Positions 32,237-43,086 of a stretch of 64,000 nucleotides of DNA are shown here, in pieces. The position numbers and the translations under genes were made by a program. Origin of the DNA: Pelomyxa schiedti (Eukaryota; Evosea; Pelobiontida; Pelomyxidae). A model generated the notes under the pieces. That model did no database searches. It saw only the letters and a program-made list of their open reading frames with translations, and was not told the DNA's origin. The number at the start of each line of letters is the position of its first letter. Within the stretch, counting starts at the first letter, position 1. The stretch spans positions 1-64,000 of the forward strand of contig JAHLWZ010000199.1 in assembly GCA_020536535.1 (NCBI GenBank), given 5' to 3'.

Positions 32237-33204
32237 TGTATCAATCGGCAAAAAGATTAATGGAAACGCGATCTCGCAATTTCAGCCCCAAAAAAAATGT
32301 GTGGACTAATTTTGGTGAAACGAAGGTACACAAGGGTTACAACAAGCATAATTCCCGCCCTCTGGACTTGGGGGTTCAACAAAAGCTGGCGAAATGTACC
32401 CACATTTAATTGAGTGCTCCATGCAAAGAGGGTTGGTCAAGCAATACTCAGCATACGAGACCCAGTGCCGAAATCAGCGGCTGAAAGTGTCATGTGGCGG
32501 CACAGATAGACCTCGGTCTCCAGCGGGAACGGGTGGAGAAGCGAATGTGCGTGACTATACTTTCAATCTTTGGTTTTTTTGGTTGTGAGTAATAACATAG
32601 TTATGGCCCCTTACATCACTTTTAGCTAGCCCTTCTCTACAAGCCATATGAAACAGTGGGATTTTTGGAAGACATGAAACCGGCACGAGTCGTATCTAAC
32701 ATCGGCAGCAGATAGACCAAAGGTATCCACAAGCCATTTGACACACTTGGAGGACTTGGTTTCATTATGGCTACGAAGGAGGACTTTCTCAATTCTTCTT
32801 TTGGATCACTTCCCACTTGAATCCACCAGGAATTTCATCACTCCTATGCTCCAACTTAACAGGCCGTATTCATTGCGGGACCAAACTCCCACAGGTCAGT
32901 GAATCCGAAATTAGCCACCAGGGGGCTCATGACGTTGGCCAGATTGAACAGGCTTTCAACTGCCGTTGTTGCTGTGTGGACACTGTAATGGAGAAATCCG
33001 TCCCATAATACTTTGGACACCACAATCGTAAGCCATGGATCAATCCCCAGTAAATAGTTTTGAGTACTCTTTTTGTGGTGGTGGCCACCGCACCTACGAG
33101 AAGGAGAATAGCGGCTCTCAGGTCGGATTCGGCGATTTGATCAAATTTCGGGTTTACCCAAAAAGGTTTTCTCTACACAAAAACCCCTCCTAACTTTTCT
33201 CACG
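32237..33204. other. Long intergenic region with an unassigned minus-strand open stretch
   Basis: No confident gene is found in 970 bases. On the minus strand, about 32,850-33,040 stays open for about 60 codons with protein-like composition (DPWLTIVVSKVLWDGF, VESLFNLANVMSPLVANFGF), but it is flanked by stops. I see no clear splice-connected neighbours. It could be one exon of a decayed gene. The last 100 bases before 33,205 should hold the promoter of the RhoGAP-RasGEF gene. Confidence 0.4.
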
Positions 33205-36200
33205 ATGTCGCAACGACAATACCGCGGCGCCAACGACGAGAAGGAACGAAACGAAACGCCCCCACGCAGTGCCGCCGAAGGCACCAGAGGGGCCCCGCTG
33301 CCCTCGGCCTCGTCAATACTACTCGGCAGCCCCAGCATCAGCGAATCGTCGTCGACCGCGAGGCGCAGCGGGGGCGGGAGCGGCAGCGGGGCTTATTCCC
33401 TCTCGTCGTCGCCGTCCTCGCACCTGTGGTCCTCGTCGTCGCAGCCGCACATGCACTCCCACACGCACTCGCTCAGCCCCGCCACCGCCCCCCCGTCCCC
33501 CGGCCACACGCGGACGCCCACGGTCGGGGGGGGCACGGGCCTGGGGCAGCCCCTGGCGTCGGGCTCGCGGCTCTCCGTGTCGATGCCCGACATCGTGATG
33601 TCCTCGCCCTCCCCCAGCCCGACTCCCCCCGCGCAGCAGCCCTCCCTGCCCCCTCCCTCGCCCTCGCAGGCGGCCCTGCAGTCCTTGCTGCGGGCCAGCG
33701 CGCCGCTGCAGGACAAGCTGTCCCCTAGGGTGCCGGGGACCGGGCCGGCCGCCCACCCCCTCACGCAGGACACATTGAGCGCATCAGCCGACCACACGAA
33801 AATACCACCACCGCCACTCCCATCCACGCCAGCGGCAGCAGCAACGGCATCAACAACGGCGACTGCATCATCATCATCGTCGTCGCCGTCATCGTCATCG
33901 TCATCATCATCACCATCATCGTCGGCAGCACAGGTGACATCGACGGTGACCATGCCTGCCACAATGCTGCTGTCTGACTCTTTTCTGAATTCACCATCAT
34001 CATCACCGCAACCCCAACGCGTTCTAATGTCTGGGGATAGTATCAGTACACCAACACTTCCGGTTGTGGCAACTGGGACTCCCTCTAGCATTCTTGCTAC
34101 TGCTTCTGCTGCCACAAACTGCCATATTCCTCGGTCTAGGAGTTATCACCAGTCACACGTGCACGGCGGCCGCAGCAGCCCATCCCCTCCTGCTGATGAA
34201 AGCCCAGACATCCACCTTTCCAACATCCGGAAAAGTGAATCACACAAGCCCTCGTCACAATCACCAACTCTTGACTTGATCGATAAAAATACTCCCAGTA
34301 GAAAGCACAAACTCGATAAAGCCGCTACTGACCCTTGTCTCATCAAAGCTAAGGTGCTCCCACATTTGCCTTTTTTTTTTCGTGCCCTTACCTTCTCTAG
34401 GAATTTCTGGAGTCCTTGCGATCAAGTCGTGAAAAATTAGAAATGTACTGTGCTACCAAACTTTCCCCAGATATCAAAGAACCACCTCGAAAATTTACTA
34501 GCCCTGAGATGGTAACCACTTTTCCATTTGACTATCCATAGACAATTCAGCAGAAAGACTGTAATCAACCTTTTGGAGCCCCTCTTTCATCCCTAGAGAC
34601 TATTGTAGTAAATAACTTGCTGATACCTGTAATTATACATAAAATTACTCGCTGCTTGTCTATGTTGAATCCCAAGAGTTTTTACTCACTAATCATTACC
34701 CAGAATTGTAAAAAATAACATCACATGCAGTTGTATGTGTTTGACAGATCCGGATGGTTTTAGAATCCAAAAAGCTGGTATATATACTGGAGCTTTGCCA
34801 ATCGAAGAAATTTCCGAACCAAATACCTTAATCAACATTCTTCTAAGTTTCTTTGAAGAACTTCCACAGCCTCTTCTTCCAAGTTCCCTCTTACCCGCAC
34901 TGTCATCCCCAAACCAAACAGGACACACTTTGAAAGTGGTTATCGAGGCACTTCCAAAGGAAAACCGGCATCTACTTCAGTAGTCGTTCAGTCTCTTTGC
35001 TCCAGGCTGATTTCCTTCCTCAGGTTTATGCTGGAGTTTATTATGCAAAATTGTGAATACAACTCCCTGCATGAATGTTCTGCAGCATTCGGAGTAGCAT
35101 TTGCCCACTGGTTTGCTTATTAAATTATGTCATGATCTAAATTATTCCGTCTTCTCTTTTGTAGTACAGTGGAAAAGTCCTCAGCAAGGGATGCCATACA
35201 TTCCTTACTACATAATTTTGAAACCATCTTTTTGGTAGTTTCCATTTAGGAAAGTTAACTGCACTAAATGTCTAAGATTCCCCCCATTTCCAAGCCAGAA
35301 GAACAAGAAAGAAATTGTATATCACTGGCTCACAAACTGTCACTAATCGCTTTATTGGTTTGCGAGACTCCACAAGGTTAGTCTTCCACAAATTCCTTGA
35401 CTTAGGAAGCTGTAGAACCAGATTTCTTGAGTAGATACTGCCTCACCTATAGATATCACACAACACCAAAATTGCTTTTCTCAACACTGTTGAGGATTTG
35501 TCTGACCATTCCGCTTTGCGATTCAGCACACACAAAACAGCGCAAACTCGCCCAGTACTTCTGCACTCGCGTGGCTTCTCTAACATGTCTAGATTACAGA
35601 AAGTGTTTGTAAAGTTATTTGAGTGTGATTCTCCTGAGTTAAGTGTACACTTGGAGATTGACACGTAAGTCTTTCTATTTGCACAGTTAAAAACTCATAG
35701 TTACTAGCGAAATTAAGTTGGTTTGTGGACTTTTTCCTGTAATAGGGCAACGGATTTTGGAATTACAACTTCCAGTCATTGATAATAATGTTCTCCTATA
35801 ACATTCCCACGCTTCACCGAAGCTCACCAATCCAAGATAACAGCTCCTCCCCCCTCTGAGCAAATCGACTTGTGGGCCATTGACCCCTCTGCACTTGCTG
35901 AACAAGTCACAATACTCTTCTACAAGACTTTCCGTAAGGTTCCACTACCAGCCTTTACGTCAGCTCCTCAGGAAAATAAAAAAATGGCTAAGGCTCTACA
36001 AAATATGGTGGATTTGTGCAACAAGGTACTTGAGTGCATCACGAGAATACCTTTTGCTCACCAACTACAGCTCACGATGTGGGCTGTTTCAGAAATAGTG
36101 ACCACAAACTCCCCGAAAACTGTAGGGAGATTTATCTCACTAGCTCAGGTTTTTCTTTTTTTCTTTTTGCTTTTTAATATTGAATTCTTTACTTGAAACA

Positions 36201-37023
36201 GAAATGTCTACACCTCAACAATTTTGCAGCAGCTTTTTCCCTCTACCTTGCGTTGCTCAATCAAAACGTCCAGCGGCTTGAAGATGCAACGAAGGTAAGG
36301 ACTATACTTTGATCCACGTACGTTACAAGCAACAGAAAATTAGCAGAAGCAAGCAAACTATGTATGACGAATTAACAACGTTTTGCTCCCTTGAGTCCAA
36401 CTTCGGCGTATATCGGAGAAGGGCTATTGAAGCACAACTCAATCACAAACCTTGCATTCCCTGCATTGGTTAGCCCTTACTCCTTCCCACCTTCCATGCT
36501 TATCGGTTTTGCAGCTGTAGTTCAACATGACATTGAAATAATAGATGCCTTACCAACCACTATCATGTGGCCTGAAGAGCATCAATGCAACCAACCACCA
36601 GAACCTCCCCCGACCGAAACGGGAGACCAGGGACACCCTGCAGCAACTGTTCTCTCTGCTTCCGAAACTATTTTGGATAGATTGACTGCACCCCTACAGC
36701 AACACCCTCCCATAACACCACAGGTACCTCGAGAACCGCTTGTCAACTGCAACAAATTCCGGCAGACATCCTCCGTTTTACTCTCTGTAGCGAACATGCA
36801 GCGGACACCTTACGACATAGAACCCAACATAAACCTACAGAATGCACTACTGAACGTTACGGTAATTCGTACTCCACTCAGTAATATGCTGACATTCACA
36901 ATTAGATATGGCCAGACGACATCCTTGAACGGTGGAGTCTTGCTTGTAAGAAAAAATCCACTCCCTGAGGGCCATTCCTCAACACCCTCTTGTTTGCAAC
37001 AGCCAGTACAACTAACCACCTAG
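33205..37023 (+). CDS. RhoGAP-RasGEF (CDC25-domain) signalling protein
   Basis: A Ser/Pro-rich N-terminus of about 400 residues (ATG 33205, GC-rich, with Ser homopolymer tracts) precedes two domains. RhoGAP: FGAPLSSLETIVVNNLLIPV, IIHKITRCL; DPDGFRI (the Arg probably aligns with the arginine finger of GIFR); LLSFFEELPQPLLPSSLLPA, ALPKENRHLL, then a segment with EYNSLHECSAAFGVAFAHC. After poorly resolved exons (35,000-35,800), the RasGEF domain follows: LWAIDPSALAEQVTILFYKT; MWAVSEIVTTNSPKTVGRFI; SLAQKCLHLNNFAAAFSLYL then ALLNQNVQRLE; LTTFCSLESNFGVYRR; NHKPCIPCIG; and NCNKFRQTSSVLLSVANMQR then TPYDI. It ends at 37023. Expected role: activating a Ras-type GTPase while switching off a Rho/Rac-type GTPase at the membrane or cortex. 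No lipid-binding domain was recognised. Confidence 0.8.
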
Positions 37024-37177
37024 CATCCAAAATAGAATGTATTCACCTACCATCGTCTCTTAGAAAGAAAAACTTTTGTCTTTTTTCTGTAAATCGCACA
37101 AACGGGAAAAGATAACAGATTTCCTTATTCTATCCGCAGTTGCTTCGTAATATTAAGCCGCGCGACCGGGGAACGCG

Positions 37178-39675
37178 ATGGACGCCGTGACACTGCACAT
37201 CGAAAAGTTTCAGGAAATAGTGCAGAGCCTGCTGCATTTTGATGTGCTCAAGTTGGGTGAGGCCAAAATAGCGATCAAGCAGTGCACGGACCACGAGTAC
37301 AGGGTCAAGCGATACGATGTGAAGGTTTCGTTCTATGTGGACTACATACAGTTCCTCGTTGATCTGTTGAATCTGATGAAGGCCAGGCTGGATTTGAACG
37401 GTATGTTTTGGTTTTGGTTTTGGGCTTTGTATTTTTGTTTTGTCATTGATTTTTTTGCTCCTGTTTTTTTTTTATGGTGGGACTGAGGCATGTTTCAAGG
37501 TATCAATCATTCGGTCATTGCACCTCTTAAGGGATTCACTAGCAACATATTCACCAAAGCTATAAGGTAAGTTGATTGGGGTGTTCTTGGTGATGACACT
37601 GTTCCTAACTGTTGGTCTTTTGTTCAGCCGCTTCCCTACACACATGGAACTTGTGGAGGAACAAATCAAATTCAACCAGATGGAGATGCCTAGGAAGGTG
37701 TCTAGACTTCTGGCTCGGTAATATTCTGCCTGTTTTTTTGTGAGTGACTTAATTGTTTCTGGTAGGATTCTTCAGCGGTTCCCTACACAAGAAAAATATT
37801 GGCTCCATGCTATAGCCTGGGAGTGCAACGAAAACAAGAATTTCGAAAATGCACGCAGTGTGTGTTTTTGTATTCTTTCTTTACCTATTTACGTTGGCTA
37901 TAGTTCTATTACAACGGGCTGTGAGAACAAATCCCAAGTCTTCCGTTTTGTGGGTCGAATTTATAAGATTTGAGTTGATGGTTCTCAGTTATTACACCAA
38001 AGTCACCATGTAAGGATTCAGATTCCACTTGCTCAATCTAAGTTGTACAAAGCGCAACACCGTATGCAGAGCTGTTAGTTGTTCCAATCACCATTTATAA
38101 GCACTCCCTTGAAGGTACCATTAGCTGGTTGAGAACATAACTAATTAACCTCAGCTGTTCCTCAATTGGATCACAGAAAAGCTATTTTGGGAATGTTGGA
38201 AGAATTTCCTACATCAGAACTTGTTCCCATGGTTTCTCATGCGTTTTTAAATCACTATCAATCCTTAAAAATACTACCAGGTAATAGAATCTATTCGAAA
38301 AGATTTTCCGGGTGACACCAAAGCACTACTGACTGTAAGCAAGTGGTTTTGCACACACGAATCACTTGAATCAGGATTGGACGTCTTTGAACAAGAGATA
38401 ATGGTAGCACTTTCGTCTTGTCATAGCCATTGTATTCACAGTTTTTTTCTTGCAAAGAGGTCTCCTCATCGCACAGAGTTATGGGCAGAATATGCAAATA
38501 TGATACTCACGATAAATCTTCCACAAGTTTGTATTAGTGCCCTTTTTTTTGTTCCGCTAACATCACCTCAGGCCGAAAAGCTAAGGCTTAGTGCCTGGAT
38601 TTTCCAAAGAGCAGGAAAATCGAGGGCTTTATCAGCTGAGCTTTATGGTAGGTACTGATCAATAACCCGAATTTTTCCCTTATTTTGCTTATTAGAAACC
38701 TGGCTTAAAATGCTGCAATTCCCAGAGCAGATCGAACTGGGGCTTAACATATGTGCTGTTGCTTGTGAAGCCCATCCAAGTACGACTTACTGGTCTATTA
38801 CATGTATTTTTCTCTAGTACTGACCCATTTCCTTAGGTAGTCAAATCCTCTGGATGCACAGAATAACTTTATTGCTGCACAAATACAACGAAGAGCAGCA
38901 AAGTAAGATTACAGTGAAATAAAGAACCTTCAAATATTCTTAGATTTTGGAGATGACAATCCAGAACAAATCTACGATATATTCAAACTGGCTATCAGTA
39001 AAGTTTATCCTGATGGACCTACTAACCTCCTGTGGTTGCACTATATCTCATTGTGCATTTTGCACGGTCAACCATTTGAGAGCATCTTTTCCTTGTTTAA
39101 GGTTGGTGTTGCTATTTCAATTTTTACCTTGAAGAGTTAATATCTAACAAGGAAGGCGTCACTCAATTAGCATCAACAGGCCAATCAAGGGAGGATTTAT
39201 CAAGATACAAGGAAGATCTTATCACTAAGGTGTACCAGGCTTTCGGCATCGAGGAAGCCCGGCAGTTGTATTCATGGTACTTTAATAATTACTTTGTCCT
39301 TGTGCACACTCACATACGAAATTGATTCATGTAACCTCGAATTAGGTGTCTTCTGACGCACTGTGGCTTGATTGTATTCATGTGCATGATTTCGATTGAA
39401 TCTAAGGAAATGGGACCGTCGGGTGATAAACAGCGCCTCTTCGCGGTGTTCGAGGACGCTCTGGAAAGATATGGAACCAGTGAATCTGGTAATCCCACAA
39501 AACCATTAAAGCCAAGTAATAACCGAAGTTGGACACAGAATTGTGGTACGACTACTTCAAACTACTGCAGAATTCTGGAGAAATTGCAAAATCGGGACTC
39601 ATATTCCAACGTGCCAAAAGAACACTCACAGACCCTGCCGAGTTTATCCTTATCTGCGCCAAGGACGACTCATGA
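37178..39675 (+). CDS. UTP6: UTP6, HAT-repeat subunit of the small-subunit processome
   Basis: ATG 37178 gives MDAVTLHIEKFQEIVQSLLH, then FDVLKLGEAKIAIKQCTDHE followed by YRVKRYDVKVSFYVDYIQFL, paralleling human UTP6 (LEQLERIGLFSHAEIKAIIKK, DLEYKIQRR, FINYVQYEINLL). HAT repeats follow: YWLHAIAWECNENKNFENAR; AEKLRLSAWIFQRAGKSRAL; TELWYDYFKLLQNSGEIAKS then GLIFQRAKRTL. The C-terminus is FILICAKDDS (stop TGA 39673-39675). The protein belongs to the UTP-B module and is needed for 18S pre-rRNA cleavage in the nucleolus. At least ten short introns interrupt it. It follows the RhoGAP-RasGEF gene by only 155 bases. AATAAA motifs lie within 100 bases downstream. Confidence 0.85.
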
Positions 39676-40365
39676 ACCAACTTGGATCAAGAACTGAGAA
39701 ACCGCTACGGGAGAGATCTTGTGCAAACGCCTTAAATAAATTCTCCGTTTTTGTTTAAACGACAGACAAAAATTAATAAAATTTTGGGGGCAGGTCTCCG
39801 AGGTGATGTCCGGGACATAATGTCAAGGGCTTCCTTTTTTTCATTGCCCCTTCAATTTGGTTGTTATTTGGTAATTCCCTGCTTTTTCATTTCTTTTTCT
39901 TTGGCATATTACCCCTGCGCACTGGCGGTTACTTCGACAACCAACCAATTGCCCACAACTTAAAAAAAACCAGAGGGCGAAAGGCAGCTTGCGTGTCGTA
40001 CACCAACAATATTTGCTGGCAATTGTGCACTACCTCTAAAGCACGAGTACACGTCGCAACGTAATCAGAGTTGCCTCAATAGAAAAGCATACTTCCAGCT
40101 TTGAATACACAATGCCTTCGCCGAAAGTTGATTTATCTCTCAGGTGCCCAAAATACCTCCACGCAATCATCCATTAAATAGCCAAGTAGGAGTGGCACTA
40201 CCGTGTCGGCTGTTGTCTCTGCAACAAAAAAAGAGACCTCGTTTCTTACACGCAAGTACCACCCCGTTCCCATTTATCATCGACTCGTCGCGTCACATAA
40301 CGCATAAACCGTAATACAATAGCGGATAAACAGCTCTTCTTTTCCATAACTAAAAACCCAGGCAC
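39676..40365. other. Intergenic region
   Basis: About 690 bases. It contains two AATAAA-type polyadenylation signals of UTP6 (near 39,733 and 39,775) and, further right, presumed promoter sequence of the intronless gene at 40,366. I see no coding exon. Confidence 0.5.
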
Positions 40366-42834
40366 ATGAGCCAGAGAACCGCTCATAAACCTCATTTACG
40401 CGCGGCTCCGCGCACAGTTGTATGTAATGCACCGAACAGTCCTCAAATCTCTGGCTCCCCTCCGCGAAAGACTGGTGTGAAACCTGCAAACTGTGGTGAT
40501 CAATCCCTTGGCTCTGTAAAGAGTGAAAGTGAAGAAAGAGTTGACACAGCAAGCAAAGCACACAAAATCAAGTCTGAAGACAACAGCGACACCGGTACCT
40601 GTACCGATACCAATACCGATAGCGACAGTGCAGACTCCAAGGGCAGTTCAAGTGATACCTCTAAGTCTTCATCAGAAAGTGACAGTAGTCAAAGTGACAC
40701 TGATACTAGCGGAAGTAGTGAAAGTGATTCCAGCAGTGGCAATGCTGGGGACAGTAGTGATGATGAAGAGGAGGAGGAAGAAGAGTACCGAGAGTGTGAG
40801 GACATGGTCCTGATGGTGCGTTTGCACCTACAAAGACTGCAGATACGACGGTTGCAATTGGAGCATGAGCGCCTAATTGCTTTCGAGAAGAAACACAAGC
40901 CACTTCCCGAATCTGACTCGTCTTCAAAACCGAATCTTAAAGTAGTACCTCCAGTACATAGGGAACAGGAGGGACCTGAAGTTGTAGAATCTGATGAGTC
41001 ACAATGTCAAACTGAAAGGAGGGAGAAACTAAGGACGAAGTCCTCTTCTCCCAAAGCCACTGAAAGTCATGGGACAGAGAAGATGAAGTTCGCAACGTCT
41101 GTGTGTGTGAATAGACCACCCAGGTCATCGCAGTCCTCCACTACTCCCCACATTTCCCTTCAGGAGGATGTCAATATACAGCCACTTCGCAGTAACACTG
41201 ACCAAGCGCACCCAAGGAGTCCTGGACAACTACAAAGCTCCTCCAAAAACGAGAACCCTACTGTAGTAACTAGATGTAATAAATTAAGCACCAGCCTACC
41301 TCCAAGTAATCCAATCCCAACAAAAATCGCAACAAATACACCAAAGCCTTCACAACTACCAAATAGTGGATCGCTTTCCGGCATTAAAGATATCACACCG
41401 CTCAGACGACCAACAAGCAAAGCTCCTACGGTAGTTCCGCTGGTATCGAACCTGCGCCCAAAGCAACCGTCTCGCACTGTTGTAGTTGTGAGGAATCTCA
41501 AGGCCAATTCTCAACCAAGTAACACACAAACTACCTCCCAAAGTATCGAGGGTGATCCCAATAATGGAGGGCAAGATCCCTCCAAGCCATGCAAGGGGAA
41601 AACACCTGAAGACATACCTTGCACTCAAAGGACAGGCAGTAAGTTAGAGAATCAAACTTCTACACCAAGCCAAGTTGTACGCACTCCCGGCAGAATCTTA
41701 ATTCGTACATCATCTTCCCACACACTTACTGTATCATTTGATGGCCACGAGGTCCCGGACAATTCTAAGTCACATCACAATGGCACAGAAAGGAATCTCT
41801 GTGATGGCAAAGACAGATCTCCTGGTAGCAGCATCAATCGCTCTGAAGGTGTTGACGAGCCTCTTATGCCTTGTACTTTAGTTAGCTCAGTGACAACCGC
41901 CGTGCCTTTTCAAGTGTCCCCGCCTCTTTCGCCACTCCTTCGTACACCTTCACCTCCAACATTTACTCCCTCGCCACCCCTTTCTCCTCCTTCACCACTC
42001 CCTGATACACCATCACCTCCCATCTCAGCCAGTCAATCACCTCCACATGTCACTGTCAGCGGTGTGTGTAGTACCAAGTGCCCTGAAGTGGAAAACTTTG
42101 GAAATTTTGTAGGAACTAAAAGAGAGGCCCAGCATTCTCACTCAGAAGCGAACACGCAATGCCACAAGAAGCCTAAACCATCTCCAATACGATTTGTGTT
42201 CAAGTCCTCATTAAGGAAAGTCCCAACGCCAGAAACGTCTACATGTACTTTGGAGCCGCCCAGCCCCAGTGCCCAGATAGTTGAAGAAGAGGTACGCTCC
42301 ATTCCCACTCCCACTAATTCCTCTAATAGCACATCCCAGACTTGGCACCACACTGCTCAATTAAGCAACTCTGTCATACCCGATACTGCTGATACTTGCC
42401 TGCAGCCTGACGTCGACACCCCCACGAATACTTCCTGTGACACTTCACCCGTTTCCCAAGCGTCTTCTTCACCCGTTCTCTCGTCAACAGCCACTCCCGT
42501 TACCTCTGTTACTATTCCAGCGTTGCCGGAGTGGGACCTGTCAAGGCACGGGTCTGAAACAACCGCATCTCCGCCATCTCCTTGGCCAATTTTCCCACTA
42601 CCGTCCAACTCAACCTCAATGCTCATGGATGTATTGTGGGAACAAACTTCAACCTGGCGACCACTTTCCCCTGACACTCTCCCTTGGGATCCATGGTACG
42701 CAGAAGACACATTTCCTTGGGCCTGTGGACCAGAAGACCCAATGATCCTACCGGAATCCCTACCCATATACCAAACTCCCGAAACCTTAGGTACTACACT
42801 GTTACCTCTCCAACCCAGCACTGATTGGACTTGA
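40366..42834 (+). CDS. Intronless 822-residue disordered Ser/Pro/Thr-rich protein
   Basis: ATG 40366 to TGA 42834 is one uninterrupted frame, unlike almost every neighbour. After a short basic N-terminus there is a long Ser/Asp tract (about residues 70-130, e.g. SSDTSKSSSESDSSQSDTDT), an all-acidic run (DDEEEEEEEYRE), and the only clear helix, VRLHLQRLQIRRLQLEHERL (about residues 150-170). The rest is Pro/Ser/Thr-rich with repeated SPPxxP motifs (PSPPTFTPSPPLSPPSPLPD) and a final Trp-containing segment (LPEWDLSRHG, WRPLSPDTLPWDPWY). No family is recognised. Composition suggests a nuclear scaffold or transcription-type regulator. The many SP/TP sites suit proline-directed kinases. An AATAAA lies about 60 bases past the stop. 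A retro-copied origin is possible because introns are absent. Confidence 0.8.
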   Translation: MSQRTAHKPHLRAAPRTVVCNAPNSPQISGSPPRKTGVKPANCGDQSLGSVKSESEERVDTASKAHKIKSEDNSDTGTCTDTNTDSDSADSKGSSSDTSKSSSESDSSQSDTDTSGSSESDSSSGNAGDSSDDEEEEEEEYRECEDMVLMVRLHLQRLQIRRLQLEHERLIAFEKKHKPLPESDSSSKPNLKVVPPVHREQEGPEVVESDESQCQTERREKLRTKSSSPKATESHGTEKMKFATSVCVNRPPRSSQSSTTPHISLQEDVNIQPLRSNTDQAHPRSPGQLQSSSKNENPTVVTRCNKLSTSLPPSNPIPTKIATNTPKPSQLPNSGSLSGIKDITPLRRPTSKAPTVVPLVSNLRPKQPSRTVVVVRNLKANSQPSNTQTTSQSIEGDPNNGGQDPSKPCKGKTPEDIPCTQRTGSKLENQTSTPSQVVRTPGRILIRTSSSHTLTVSFDGHEVPDNSKSHHNGTERNLCDGKDRSPGSSINRSEGVDEPLMPCTLVSSVTTAVPFQVSPPLSPLLRTPSPPTFTPSPPLSPPSPLPDTPSPPISASQSPPHVTVSGVCSTKCPEVENFGNFVGTKREAQHSHSEANTQCHKKPKPSPIRFVFKSSLRKVPTPETSTCTLEPPSPSAQIVEEEVRSIPTPTNSSNSTSQTWHHTAQLSNSVIPDTADTCLQPDVDTPTNTSCDTSPVSQASSSPVLSSTATPVTSVTIPALPEWDLSRHGSETTASPPSPWPIFPLPSNSTSMLMDVLWEQTSTWRPLSPDTLPWDPWYAEDTFPWACGPEDPMILPESLPIYQTPETLGTTLLPLQPSTDWT

Positions 42835-43086
42835 CTTTCACCCTGACACTCAAACTTTCACCCAACCACAATGTTTTTTTAAGTTTAAGTCAATAAAATT
42901 AACAACGGGGATAGAAGCACCCAAAACCAAGCCCAGTCACACCACGTGGGGCTAAGCTCAGCACCACTCACCTTGGGGTTCAATGTGAAATGCAACTGAA
43001 AGAGGAAAAAAAATACCCAAGTACGAGAGGGGGAGATTCATCTGCCAAATAAAATAAAAACAAATAAAAGTAAGACCGATTCGGTG

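Noticed and set aside
33269-34115. Several long frames in the GC-rich 5' end of the RhoGAP-RasGEF gene, including a minus-strand Asp-rich one
   Set aside because: High GC and Ser repeats remove stops on all frames; only the plus frame from 33,205 leads into the RhoGAP domain.
34735-34800. Loss of the RhoGAP arginine finger (GIYT in place of GIFR)
   Set aside because: A better alignment uses the preceding DGFRI, which supplies the Arg, so a dead GAP cannot be claimed.
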